Shown here piece by piece: positions 44,366 through 53,097 of a stretch of 64,000 bases of DNA (its first letter is position 1; every line of letters starts with the position of its first letter). The DNA comes from Candidatus Onthovicinus excrementipullorum (lineage in GTDB: Bacteria; Bacillota; Clostridia; Oscillospirales; Acutalibacteraceae): assembly GCA_018712345.1 (NCBI GenBank), contig DVHG01000010.1:248001-312000 (forward strand). Direction: 5' to 3'. The notes below the pieces were generated by a model that did no database searches, had not been told where the DNA came from, and saw only the letters and a program-made list of their open reading frames with translations. Both the position numbers and the translations under genes were made by a program.

Positions 44366-44407
44366 CAATAGTAGATTCCCTGCAAAGCGGAATAAAAATT
44401 CAAAAAG

Positions 44408-45808
44408 ATGGGAGAGGGGAAAGTGGAAAAAATACCGCAAACCAAACAGAAGCTCGACTACAAAAAGACCTTTTTGATCGGCTTCGGCTTCCTTGCGAGT
44501 TCTGCCCTGTGGGCGGTCTATAACGCCTATGTACCGCTGATTTTGAATGAGAAGCTCAGTCAGGTGGACTTTATCATGCAGCGGGGGATTCTGGGCGTAC
44601 TCGTAGGCTTTATCATGACGTTTGACAATATTTTCGGTGTGATTTTCCAGCCGTTGTTTGGCCGGCTTTCCGACAGGACGCACAGCAGGTTCGGCAAGCG
44701 GCGCATTTATCTGCTCATCGGTATGCCGATTTCCGCCCTGCTGTTCATTTTGATTCCGATGGCGGAGACGGTCGTCGTTATGATGCTGTGCATTATCCTG
44801 TTTAACTTTGTCATGTCCACCTGGCGGTCGCCCGTGGTGGCCCTGATGCCCGACCTGACCCCGCCTGCCCTGCGCAGTGAGGGCAACGCCGTCATCAACC
44901 TGATGGGCGGCGTCGGCACCTTCCTGGGCATGGTCAGCGGCATGTTCCTGACGCAGGTGCTGGGCATTGAGGATGGCCTGATGGGCCGCATGATCGTGTT
45001 CACATTTACGTCGGTGGTCGTTCTGGTCAGCCTGCTGATCGTGATGCTTAAGGTCAAGGAGCCGGATAACCGGCTGCGGAATGTCGCCGACCGCCGCATG
45101 GCCGAGGAGGAAGAGGCCAAGGCGCTGGCGGAGGCCAGAGCGGCGGAAAAGAAAAAGTTTAAAGATCTCCGCCTCCCGCGGGAGAAAAAAGTCAGCCTGC
45201 TCTTCATGCTGGTCGGCCTGTTCTTTGTCTTCAACGGATCGGAGACCATTCAGACCTACTTTACCACCTTTGCAACCACGGAGCTGAATGTGTCTGAGTT
45301 CATGGCCACACTGCTGATGGGTGTGTTTGCGCTCTCCCTGATGATCTTTGCCGTGCCGGCCGGTAAGCTGGGGCAGAAGATCGGGCGCAAAAAGACCATT
45401 CTGATCGGCCTGGCTGGGGCGCTGATCCTGTTCCTGCTCTTCTTTGCCACGCGGAAAATTGAAGGTTTCCTGTGGGTGATGATCGTGATCGCGCTGATTG
45501 GCGGCGGCGCCTGCGTGGCTCTGGTCAATATCAATACGCTCCCCATTGTGCTGGAGATCGGTACAGAGGAGCAGATCGGCGCTTTCACGGGGTATTATTA
45601 TACCGCGACCTTTACGGCTTCCATTGTGGCGCCGATCCTGATGGGGGCAATCTTTGATGTTACCACCCAGCCAGGTGGAATGGGCTACTGGTCCCTGTTT
45701 ATCTACAGCCCGATCGCCTTCCTGCTCGCGTTCCTGTGTATTCTCTTTGTCCGCCACGGCGAGACGGAGAATCCGGATGCGCTGGCGCCCGATGATGAGG
45801 TCGCCTGA
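44408..45808 (+). CDS. MFS transporter, SLC45/GPH-like
   Basis: A 466-residue carrier with twelve helices. The TM2-3 loop has RLSDRTHSRFGKRRIYLLIG, as in sugar-type SLC45 and GPH carriers, and a long charged central loop (about 220-260, rich in Glu/Ala/Lys) separates the halves. Such proteins symport sugars or glycosides. The relatives' substrates vary, and no sugar-metabolism gene is next to it. ATG start at 44408 lies after AAAAAG with a weak site; an in-frame GTG at 44423 has GAGAGGGGAAA before it and is an alternative. Confidence 0.85.
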   Translation: MGEGKVEKIPQTKQKLDYKKTFLIGFGFLASSALWAVYNAYVPLILNEKLSQVDFIMQRGILGVLVGFIMTFDNIFGVIFQPLFGRLSDRTHSRFGKRRIYLLIGMPISALLFILIPMAETVVVMMLCIILFNFVMSTWRSPVVALMPDLTPPALRSEGNAVINLMGGVGTFLGMVSGMFLTQVLGIEDGLMGRMIVFTFTSVVVLVSLLIVMLKVKEPDNRLRNVADRRMAEEEEAKALAEARAAEKKKFKDLRLPREKKVSLLFMLVGLFFVFNGSETIQTYFTTFATTELNVSEFMATLLMGVFALSLMIFAVPAGKLGQKIGRKKTILIGLAGALILFLLFFATRKIEGFLWVMIVIALIGGGACVALVNINTLPIVLEIGTEEQIGAFTGYYYTATFTASIVAPILMGAIFDVTTQPGGMGYWSLFIYSPIAFLLAFLCILFVRHGETENPDALAPDDEVA

Positions 45809-45835
45809 CCGAAAAACTTAACGGAATAAACAATC

Positions 45836-45863
45836 GCCCCCGGCACCTGACGGTGCCGGGGGC
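45836..45863 (+). terminator. Terminator between the convergent MFS and GNAT genes
   Basis: GCCCCCGGCACC (45836-45847) pairs with GGTGCCGGGGGC (45852-45863). The T-tract is weak on both sides (ATTTGCG on plus), so it may act bidirectionally. Confidence 0.75.
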
Positions 45864-45885
45864 ATTTGCGTACAGGGGACAGATT

Positions 45886-46326
45886 TTATTCGCGGATCAT
45901 CTGAATATAGTCGAGCACCTCATAGCCGAACCGCTCATACAGGCCCATGACCCTCCGGTTCTGCGGGCAGACCTCCAGCCGGAAGCGCTTGGCATCGGCG
46001 TATTCTCCGCTGAGCCACTTCATGAACGCACTGCCCAGCCCCGCCCCGCGGAAATCTGCTTTAATATAGATCTCATCGAGCATTACGGTCTGCCCGCCGG
46101 CCTCGCAGGACCAGTATTTCACAATCAGGGAGTAGCCGGCCGTTTTGCCGTCCTGCTCCAGAATGACGCCGCGTACGGAGCTGTCATTCCCGGTGAGGAT
46201 GTGGTCAAACGTGTTTTCAAAGTGATCCTTCCCGATCGGATGCAGCGCGCCGTCACCACTGTAGAAATCGGCGGACATGGCAATGTATTCCTCCCGGTCG
46301 GACGCCGTAAAATCCCGCACAATCAT
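45886..46326 (-). CDS. GNAT family N-acetyltransferase
   Basis: A 146-residue single-domain acetyltransferase. The acetyl-CoA pyrophosphate loop is seen in IYIKADFRGAGLGSAFMKWL (R/QxxGxG/A), followed by the FRLEVCPQNRRVMGLYERFGYEV strand-helix pair. The substrate is unknown. Start ATG 46326, with AGGAGGAGCAAACAAA; the frame is open upstream but runs through the terminator of the kinase gene. Confidence 0.88.
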   Translation of the reverse strand: MIVRDFTASDREEYIAMSADFYSGDGALHPIGKDHFENTFDHILTGNDSSVRGVILEQDGKTAGYSLIVKYWSCEAGGQTVMLDEIYIKADFRGAGLGSAFMKWLSGEYADAKRFRLEVCPQNRRVMGLYERFGYEVLDYIQMIRE

Positions 46327-46385
46327 TTTGTTTGCTCCTCCTGTCTGGCAGGGAGCTTGCTGTGCACCCCGCCCTGTATTCCAGT

Positions 46386-46430
46386 AAAAACAGAGCCGGA
46401 AGGGAACGTGCGGCACGGGCCCCTCCGGCT
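46386..46430 (-). terminator. Terminator after the PASTA pseudokinase
   Basis: On the minus strand AGCCGGAGGG (46430-46421) pairs with CCCTTCCGGCT (46404-46394) around a 16-base loop, followed by CTG and five T residues. Confidence 0.75.
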
Positions 46431-46458
46431 TTGTATGCCTATTGAATCAAATTAGATG

Positions 46459-48171
46459 TCACTGTCTGTTCCCAAACAGCCAATCCAGAGCCGAGGTGGC
46501 CGGCTCGGCGGTGGTGGATTCAGTCTCCGAGGGGCCCTCGATGACCTGGAGGATAATCTCCGTTGAGGGGTCTATCGCTCCACTTCCCGGGACAGGTGTC
46601 ACGCCCCACACAGTGTTGGGAACATCGCCCTCGGCCCCCGGGACCATCACGATCTTAATCCTGGTAAAGCCGAGCTCTGTCAGCTTCTTTTGCGCTTCGG
46701 TAACGTCCATTCCCACGATGTCGGCGGGGATCTCCTTTTTCTCGATCCCCTCGCTTACCACCAGATGGATCACCGTTTTCTCCCCAGCGGGCCTGTAATT
46801 CTCCTGCGGGGCGATGTCCTGGGAGATGATCGTCCCCTCCGTCTGGGTGGGACTGTATTCATACGTGACCTCAAAGGTGAAAATGGAATTGAAGTACGCG
46901 TTGTTTGCAATCGTGGAGTACAACCGCCCCTCAAAGTTGGGGATGGTGATAGTATCCGGAACGCTGCTGCCGGCAGTGGTGCTCTCCTGATTGTCCACGG
47001 TGGTGAACTGGTCGCGGAAGACGGTAAAGGCCAGAATGACACCGATGACTACGAGGACAGCCAGTGTGATGCCGGCCGCAATCGCGGCCGTCTTCCGGGG
47101 AGAGGCGACCTTACCGCTGGCCTTTCCGGCGGGAGCTGTGTTCGCGCCCGTGCGCTCCCGGCGTGCGGGCTGTGAAGCATAGGAGGCGGTGTTTGCCATC
47201 ACCGTGCCAGGGGAGGCAGAGAGTTCAGCGCGCAGCTGTTCTACGCTGTGCGTCCGGTCCTCCGGCAGGATCTCCAGCGCGTTCTTCATAGCACTGAGTA
47301 CATAGGCCGGCGTACGCTCTGCAATATCCGGCGGAATAATCATCTTATCGTTCGTGGCGCGGGAGGTCGCCTCCGGCGGAGTGGTGCCCACAAGTGCGCG
47401 GTAGAGCACAGCCGCAAAGGCATAAATATCCGTCCACGGGCCCTGCTGTCCCTTAAAGCCGTACTGCTCAATGGCCGCATAGCCGGGGTAGAGCTGCGCA
47501 GTCAGATCGCCGCGCGCTGTGCGCGCCTGCCAGATGCTGAAGCCGGAAATGCGCAGCTTCCCGTCCGCACCGATCAGCAGGGTGGAGGGGGAGATTCCCC
47601 GGTGGACGATCCCGGAGGCATGCAGATTCCCGAGCGTGGAGAGCACCGGCATAAAGAGCGGGCGGGCCTGCTCCCACGTCAGGGTGCCGCTGCGGCTTTT
47701 GAGCAGATAATCGCGCAGGGTGCGGGATTCAAAGTGCTCATACACGGCGTATGCTGTGCCGTTATCCTCTACAATGTCATATGCGACGATCAGCGCGGAG
47801 AGACCGCGCATACGCACCAGCTTGCGCCACAGCTCAAGAAAGCTCTGGTAGCAGTCGTCAAAGGTGGCGTCGCACCCCGGAATGACCTGGATGGTCTTTC
47901 CGTCAGCGGCGCGTTCCGCAATGGCATCGGGGAAAAACTCGCGGATCATCACCGCAGATTTCTGAACCATATCCCAGCCGATGTAGGTGGCGCCATCTCC
48001 GTTGTGCTCCTTGACCAGGCCGACGAGATACCGCCCGCCCACGATCGTCTTAAGCGGGAGAAAAGGTGCCGGCTGGACACAGTTGACGTCCGTCCCACAG
48101 TGGGGGCATTGGTCCGAACCGTCAATCCTTTTCATGCAACCCATGCAGATTTTTGATTCCGGGCCCGCCAT
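46459..48171 (-). CDS. Zinc-ribbon PASTA transmembrane pseudokinase
   Basis: A 570-residue membrane protein. It has a four-Cys zinc ribbon (C9, C12, C22, C25), a Ser/Thr kinase-like domain (about 40-320), a Pro/Arg/Ala-rich linker, one TM helix (about 370-390) and two extracellular PASTA repeats. The kinase core has lost its key residues: the VAIK lysine is Arg77 (VMIREFF), HRD reads HRG (190-192), the catalytic Asn is Thr (PSTLLI), and DFG reads GFS (210-212). It therefore looks like a sensor or scaffold for wall fragments rather than an enzyme (inference). Start ATG 48171 after GGAGGAGTGATTTC, with its own promoter. Confidence 0.85.
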   Translation of the reverse strand: MAGPESKICMGCMKRIDGSDQCPHCGTDVNCVQPAPFLPLKTIVGGRYLVGLVKEHNGDGATYIGWDMVQKSAVMIREFFPDAIAERAADGKTIQVIPGCDATFDDCYQSFLELWRKLVRMRGLSALIVAYDIVEDNGTAYAVYEHFESRTLRDYLLKSRSGTLTWEQARPLFMPVLSTLGNLHASGIVHRGISPSTLLIGADGKLRISGFSIWQARTARGDLTAQLYPGYAAIEQYGFKGQQGPWTDIYAFAAVLYRALVGTTPPEATSRATNDKMIIPPDIAERTPAYVLSAMKNALEILPEDRTHSVEQLRAELSASPGTVMANTASYASQPARRERTGANTAPAGKASGKVASPRKTAAIAAGITLAVLVVIGVILAFTVFRDQFTTVDNQESTTAGSSVPDTITIPNFEGRLYSTIANNAYFNSIFTFEVTYEYSPTQTEGTIISQDIAPQENYRPAGEKTVIHLVVSEGIEKKEIPADIVGMDVTEAQKKLTELGFTRIKIVMVPGAEGDVPNTVWGVTPVPGSGAIDPSTEIILQVIEGPSETESTTAEPATSALDWLFGNRQ

Positions 48172-48236
48172 GAAATCACTCCTCCATCTGAAGATCCGGT
48201 TACAAAAGTGTTACAGCAGAAATAAAATTTCATTAT

Positions 48237-48266
48237 ATAATAGCAGAATCAGGCGCGGTTTGTCAA
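48237..48266 (-). promoter_or_regulatory. Promoter of the PASTA pseudokinase
   Basis: Perfect TTGACA (48266-48261) and TATTAT (48242-48237) with an 18-base spacer on the minus strand, about 65 bases before the ATG. Confidence 0.82.
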
Positions 48267-48268
48267 GT

Positions 48269-48294
48269 AAAACGCCGCCCGAAGCCGGACGGCG
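48269..48294 (-). terminator. Terminator after the nitroreductase
   Basis: On the minus strand CGCCGTCCGGC and GGGCGGCG form a hairpin with TTCG loop (48294-48273), followed by TTTTAC. It abuts the next promoter. Confidence 0.75.
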
Positions 48295-48305
48295 CTCATG
48301 GCAGA

Positions 48306-48830
48306 TCAGTCTATTTTTGTGATATATCCATCTTTCCGGGGGGCTGCCTTTGGGTATTCTCCGGCGGCGTATCCAAGTGCGATGGACCCGACACCGCGCA
48401 GCGTCTCCGGCAGCCCCCACTTTTTGAGGAGTGCTTTGCCGTCCGCGCTGTCAAAGATCTCGCGCTCACGGTGGATCCAGCAGGAGGCGAGCCCTACGGA
48501 GTGGGCGGCGAGCATCATCGTATCCAGCACGCAGGCGCCGTCCTCCACAAAGGTGTTCCGGCCCGGATCGGCCAGCACCAGCACAATGGCCGGCGCGCCG
48601 TAGTAGGGGTCGGAGTTCGTCCCCATAATGGCGGCGTTGAGCGCAGAGAGCTGCTTTCTCGTCCCCTCATCCGTCACGGCGATAATGACGGGGCACTGTG
48701 CGCCGCGCCCGGTGGGGGCATAAGTCCCCGCCTCCAGCACAGCATCCAGCTTTTCCGGCTCAATCGCCCGGTCCTGATAGGCACGCACACTGCGGCGTGT
48801 TTTAATGTTCTCCAATACTTCGTTTGTCAT
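48306..48830 (-). CDS. Nitroreductase family protein
   Basis: A 174-residue FMN-dependent oxidoreductase. The RRSVRAYQDRAIE start, PTGRGAQCPVIIAVTD core and the VEDGACVLDTMMLAAHSVGLASCWI and SIALGYAAGE segments are typical of the small NfsA/FRP-like group. Physiological substrates are mostly unknown; members reduce nitro compounds or quinones. ATG at 48830 has AGGAAG upstream, preferred to an in-frame GTG nine bases earlier. Confidence 0.88.
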   Translation of the reverse strand: MTNEVLENIKTRRSVRAYQDRAIEPEKLDAVLEAGTYAPTGRGAQCPVIIAVTDEGTRKQLSALNAAIMGTNSDPYYGAPAIVLVLADPGRNTFVEDGACVLDTMMLAAHSVGLASCWIHREREIFDSADGKALLKKWGLPETLRGVGSIALGYAAGEYPKAAPRKDGYITKID

Positions 48831-48898
48831 AATCGCCACTTCCTTTTTCCTGATTTAATTCAGTATAGCGCAGATTTGTGAAGGAAGTGTGAAAAATG

Positions 48899-48925
48899 CA
48901 AAAAGGGCCGGCAGTAAGCCGGCCC
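48899..48925 (-). terminator. Terminator of the ECF sigma/ABC operon
   Basis: GGGCCGGC (minus 48925-48918) pairs with GCCGGCCC (48912-48905) around a 5-base loop, then a run of T residues. Confidence 0.9.
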
Positions 48926-48997
48926 AGGGGTAAGAAAGGGGGATTGTGTTATTGGATCCGCTGTGATTGGGAATACAGGCTTGAGATCTGTCCCTGG

Positions 48998-50308
48998 TTA
49001 TACCTCCCGCCGTCGTGCGCACAGCAGGTGAATTGTTACGGCGGCAATCAGGATCACGGTCAGCAGTCCCAGCACGGCCCACGGCTCGCCGTCAAACAGG
49101 AAGCTGTGCCAGGGCTTGAGCAGTCCGTTCTGGTACGCCTCCAAAAAAGCGGCGGAGGCATAGCGGTCATAGAAGAGAATCATGAGCAAAGCAGAGGGCA
49201 GCGCGGCGAGCGAGGCGGTGATGATATTCCGCATCCGGGAGGCGATCAGCCCCGCCAGCAGGGCGAGGATCGCCCCGCCCGCGCCGAGCAGTACACACAG
49301 CCGGAGGTACAGCCCCAGATAGGTCATCCCCGTATATCCGTGGGCCGTCCCGGCGATGGGCAGGGCGGTTTCAAGCTGCCGGACCGATGCCATGGCGCCG
49401 TCGATCGGGGCGTCATAATACCGCCCCACGCCCCAGCTTGCGAACATGGCGGCGGAGAGCGCGGCGCCCAGCGCGATCAGTCCCAGCGCGCACGCGGCCA
49501 TGGCCGCCAGACGGCACCGCTCCGTCCTCCGCCCCGACCGCGAGGCGTAGAGCAGCGGGTACGTGCCGCGCTGGTTCTCCAAAATTCCGTACGGGACGAT
49601 CAGGAAGAGCGCGGCCATCGCGGTGAGCAGGATCGGGATCAGGCAGGTTGACAGGTCCCGGATCAGCGTGCTGCTCATGACGGTATAGAGCACGTCGCCG
49701 TCCGCTTCGGCGTCCTGCGCAGCATCCTCCAGGCCGGGAAGCATATCCTGCATGGCAAAGAGAAAATAGACGGGTGCGTCCGTGCCGGGCAACTGCATCT
49801 GCCCGTTGTAACAACGGAAGAGATAGTCTTGCTCCGCTTCTGATCGAACGGGCTGGGGAGATCCCGTCACCCCTTCTTCCTCGACCTCCAGTGGTGGAGT
49901 CTGATAGGTGATAAAGTGCAGTTTCTCCCGCAGCTCTCCGGTGCGCTCGTCCGGGACCAGGATCACTTCCAGCCGGGTGTCGGTGCGCCGGAGAACCTCG
50001 TCCTCCTCCGCGGCACGGATGATCTGTTCCTCCAGCTGTTCATACCGGTCGCGGAAGCCCGGGAGCTCATACGCCTCGATAGCGGAGCCGTACTGTTCCA
50101 GCAGTGAGTCCTGGAACAGCAGCTCCATAGCGTACTTATCTAAATTCAGCGGGATTTCCTCCGGATAGGACTCCGTGTGTGTCTGGGTGTACAGGCTTCC
50201 AAAATCCCGGAAGAAGAGCAGATACCCGAAAACGAGCAGGAATACACCTGCGATGGCCAGATACTGCGCACGGCGCATTTTTTTGAGTTCCTGTAAGAAA
50301 AGTTCCAT
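48998..50308 (-). CDS. ABC-2-type permease-like membrane protein 2
   Basis: A 436-residue protein. One helix near the N-terminus (about 19-36) is followed by a large extracytoplasmic domain of about 200 residues (rich in Glu/Gln/Arg) and then five to six helices. This is the layout of ABC-2 export permeases of the lantibiotic-immunity/NatB type. I take the ATG at 50308; AGGTATC nearby gives the GGGAGG site and avoids the out-of-frame ATG three bases earlier. It ends the operon. Confidence 0.8.
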   Translation of the reverse strand: MELFLQELKKMRRAQYLAIAGVFLLVFGYLLFFRDFGSLYTQTHTESYPEEIPLNLDKYAMELLFQDSLLEQYGSAIEAYELPGFRDRYEQLEEQIIRAAEEDEVLRRTDTRLEVILVPDERTGELREKLHFITYQTPPLEVEEEGVTGSPQPVRSEAEQDYLFRCYNGQMQLPGTDAPVYFLFAMQDMLPGLEDAAQDAEADGDVLYTVMSSTLIRDLSTCLIPILLTAMAALFLIVPYGILENQRGTYPLLYASRSGRRTERCRLAAMAACALGLIALGAALSAAMFASWGVGRYYDAPIDGAMASVRQLETALPIAGTAHGYTGMTYLGLYLRLCVLLGAGGAILALLAGLIASRMRNIITASLAALPSALLMILFYDRYASAAFLEAYQNGLLKPWHSFLFDGEPWAVLGLLTVILIAAVTIHLLCARRREV

Positions 50309-50309
50309 T

Positions 50310-51476
50310 TCATGATACCTCCCTTTTTTGAAAGCGCCGGAGCATTGCGATACAGAGGAGCGCGAACAGCGCCGCCCAGAGCAGTACGCACACCAGTTCA
50401 ATATGGGGCAGGGAGAGGGGATTGCCCGTATAGCAGAACCAGTATCCGCTGTTGATATTAATTGTCCCCTGCAGACTCAGGGAAAACAGGAGCGAGACGG
50501 GGTTGACGGCAACCGGGAACAGCTCTGGCCACTGGATCACACCGGCTGCCGCCATGGCGATTCCTACGGCGCAGAAGACGGCAATCCCGATCGCCGGGCG
50601 GCTCCCCCGCGCCGTGAGGCCGAACATCAGCAGGCTCAGCGCCAGCACGATCAGGAAGCCCATCCCCAGCTGGAGCAGCATGTACCCCGCAAAGCTTACG
50701 GGGAAGCGGCTGAGCCCCGGCGCAAACGGATCGGCACTGAACGGGAGGGCGAGATAGCTCCCCTGCGGGCAGGCGATCATCCAGACCCCGAGCAGGACCG
50801 CCGCGCCCGCCCAGTAGACGGCGGTCACGGAAATGAGGCAGGCGGCCAGCTTGCTGCGCTGGAGCGCACGGCCGCGCCTGCTGGTGTAGACGAGCTGCTG
50901 CGTCCCCTCGGCAAATTCGAGGGAGGCGCTGCGCGCCGTGAGATATCCCGCCGTCAGGATCGTCGCGGCGAAAAACAGCGGGAAAACCAGAGAAAACAGA
51001 TCTTCACGTGCGGAGAGAAAGTACCCCAGCGAAAAGTAGTCCCTTTCCCCGGACTCGTTGGCCTGCTCGGCGCGGGCGCGGATCGCACTGTCCCGGTACT
51101 GCTCCAGGGCGGTTTGATCCGATTTGTTGTCCGCCGCGGGGATCAGACCGTCCGGTGCAAAGTCCTGCTCCGTTTCCAATACAGAGCGGGCCGTGTTGAT
51201 TACAAAACCGATCTGGGTCAGGCGGAGAGCCGATTCGGACGGATCGGACGCGAGATTCTCTTCCGCTTCGTGCGCGATGGATTCGAGCTTTTCCACGGAT
51301 TCCGGCTTGATCTGCGTTCCGGTCTGCGCGATCAGCGTGTTCCAGCCGGTGAGGCTCTCCCGGTCGTAGTCGGAGGGCAGCACCGCCGCGATTACAAGGG
51401 CCATGCACACGGCAATCAACACCCAGAGCGCCCGGTCGGCAAAGACTTTTTTCAGTTCCCAGCCGATGATTTTCAT
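50310..51476 (-). CDS. ABC-2-type permease-like membrane protein 1
   Basis: A 388-residue protein with the same layout as the next gene: MKIIGWELKKVFADRALWVLIAV as first helix, an external domain of about 150 residues, then helices with the YTSRRGRALQRSKL loop. The YASRSGRRTERCRL loop of the partner aligns with it, so the two are paralogous halves of a heterodimeric channel. It overlaps the ATPase gene by 4 bases. Confidence 0.82.
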   Translation of the reverse strand: MKIIGWELKKVFADRALWVLIAVCMALVIAAVLPSDYDRESLTGWNTLIAQTGTQIKPESVEKLESIAHEAEENLASDPSESALRLTQIGFVINTARSVLETEQDFAPDGLIPAADNKSDQTALEQYRDSAIRARAEQANESGERDYFSLGYFLSAREDLFSLVFPLFFAATILTAGYLTARSASLEFAEGTQQLVYTSRRGRALQRSKLAACLISVTAVYWAGAAVLLGVWMIACPQGSYLALPFSADPFAPGLSRFPVSFAGYMLLQLGMGFLIVLALSLLMFGLTARGSRPAIGIAVFCAVGIAMAAAGVIQWPELFPVAVNPVSLLFSLSLQGTININSGYWFCYTGNPLSLPHIELVCVLLWAALFALLCIAMLRRFQKREVS

Positions 51477-52339
51477 GACGGCTGCCCCTCATACGTGGCG
51501 AGGAAGACGTCCTCCAGATTGGGCGGGACACATACGGCGTCCGGTACGGTGTGCGCCCGGTCGATAAAGCGGACCGCCAGCTTCCCATGCTCCTGCCGCT
51601 GGGCGAGGAGCTGGTATTTCTTTTCAAATTCCGGCAGCCGGCCGTCCTCAAGAGATGTCTCATAGACGCAGCCGTCCAGCCCGGCGCACAGCTCCCCAAT
51701 CGTTGCCTGGTGCAGCACGCGGTGATCCTTGAGCAGGATGACCTGATTGGCGATGCTCTCCACATCGGAGACGATGTGGGTGGAGATGATCACAGTGCAG
51801 TCCCGTGACAGGGAGGCGAGCAGATTGCGGAAGTGGGCGCGCTCCTTGGGGTCAAGCCCCGCCGTGGGTTCATCGAGGATCAGGAGCTTGGGCTCGTTGA
51901 GCAGCGCCTGGGCGATGCCGACGCGCTGGATCATGCCGCCGGAGAACTTTTTCATCTTTTTATCCGCCGCGTCTGCCAGCGAGACGAGCTGGAGCAGCTC
52001 GGGAATTTTCTCCTCCGCCGCGGATCGGCTCAGGCCCTTGAGGGCGGAGATATAGCGCAGGTAGGCGCACGGGGAGTAGTTGCGGTAGTAGCCGAACTGT
52101 TGCGGCAGATAGCCCACCAGCTCGCGGTATTTCCAGTCCAGCTTCCAGATATCCTCCCCATCCCACCGGATGATGCCCTGTGTGGGGCGCAGCAGGGTGA
52201 CGATCATTTTGATGAGCGTCGTCTTACCGGCGCCGTTGGGGGCGATCAGGCCGTAGACGCCGTTTTCAAAGGTCAGGTTGATATCCTTCAGGACGGTGAA
52301 GTCTTTGTACTTTTTGGTGATGTGTTCAACTGAAAGCAT
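51473..52339 (-). CDS. ABC transporter ATP-binding protein
   Basis: A 288-residue ATPase. Walker A APNGAGKTTLIKMI, Q-loop GYLPQQFGYY, signature FSGGMIQRVGIAQALL, Walker B LLILDEPTAGLDP and the H-loop STHIVSDVE are all intact. The ATPase class and its two permease genes fit export or immunity for a peptide or antibiotic, probably bacitracin/lantibiotic-like, but the substrate is not readable. It overlaps the upstream membrane gene by 14 bases. Confidence 0.93.
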   Translation of the reverse strand: MLSVEHITKKYKDFTVLKDINLTFENGVYGLIAPNGAGKTTLIKMIVTLLRPTQGIIRWDGEDIWKLDWKYRELVGYLPQQFGYYRNYSPCAYLRYISALKGLSRSAAEEKIPELLQLVSLADAADKKMKKFSGGMIQRVGIAQALLNEPKLLILDEPTAGLDPKERAHFRNLLASLSRDCTVIISTHIVSDVESIANQVILLKDHRVLHQATIGELCAGLDGCVYETSLEDGRLPEFEKKYQLLAQRQEHGKLAVRFIDRAHTVPDAVCVPPNLEDVFLATYEGQPS

Positions 52340-53072
52340 AGGAAGGCCTCCTGTTCGTAGTTAGTTTTTTGAGCTTGTACAGGTAGAGGACGATGCATGC
52401 CGCCCCGGCAGGGATCCACACAAAGAGCGGGATCTGTGTCAGGAATGATCCGTATCCCACGGGGAAGGCGCGCCACAGGATTAGGTTGACCACGATCCAT
52501 CCGCCCGACAGCAGCAGCGGCGGCCACTTGCTGTGCGCGTAGTACAGGCTGAGCAGCAGCATCGCCGAAAAGAGGAACAGTGCGGAGAGCGACAGGCAGA
52601 TAAAGTACAGCGGCGGCAGATCAAGGCGCAGACACATCACCAGCACATAGGCGGTGTTGGCGATCCCGGAAATGAAAGAGAACAGGAGCATCCGGTAGGC
52701 GATCAGGTGATAGACCGTGTACTTGCATGTCATTTTGACCGGCAGGCCGGGGTTGGTGCTCTCCTTGAGCAGCGTGAGGGAAAAGGCCGCCATATACAAA
52801 AACGGGGCAAAGGCGAACAGCGCCGCGCCGAGCGCGGAATGGACATCTTCCGCCTGCGGCAGCCATTTGAAACAGAGGGCAATGGCGATGAGAAAGACCG
52901 CCCCGGAGAGAAGGAGTACGTCATAGATGCCGGAAAAAATGTATTTGAGCCCCAGCTGGGTATTCATGTTCCGGATGAAGGACAGCAGCGATTCCCGCCG
53001 GGGCAGGGCTTTGTCACAGATCGTCTCAACGGCGCGGTCAATCTCAATCTGGGAGGGGTAATCAATTCTCAT
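52326..53072 (-). CDS. Polytopic membrane protein linked to an ECF sigma factor
   Basis: A 248-residue protein with a ~45-residue cytoplasmic N-terminus and six helices. No named domain is recognised. Its place straight after an ECF sigma gene (25 bases) and before the ABC genes is that of a membrane anti-sigma or sensor. The short charged N-terminus (QIEIDRAVETICDKALPRRE) is the part that could contact the sigma factor (inference). Confidence 0.65.
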   Translation of the reverse strand: MRIDYPSQIEIDRAVETICDKALPRRESLLSFIRNMNTQLGLKYIFSGIYDVLLLSGAVFLIAIALCFKWLPQAEDVHSALGAALFAFAPFLYMAAFSLTLLKESTNPGLPVKMTCKYTVYHLIAYRMLLFSFISGIANTAYVLVMCLRLDLPPLYFICLSLSALFLFSAMLLLSLYYAHSKWPPLLLSGGWIVVNLILWRAFPVGYGSFLTQIPLFVWIPAGAACIVLYLYKLKKLTTNRRPSYAFS

Positions 53073-53097
53073 GGCAGGACAGCTCCTTTCTCAGAAT

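Noticed and set aside
44291-45757. A 488-codon open frame antisense to the MFS gene, rich in His/Gln/Asp
   Set aside because: The composition is the antisense image of hydrophobic codons; the plus-strand MFS protein is convincing.
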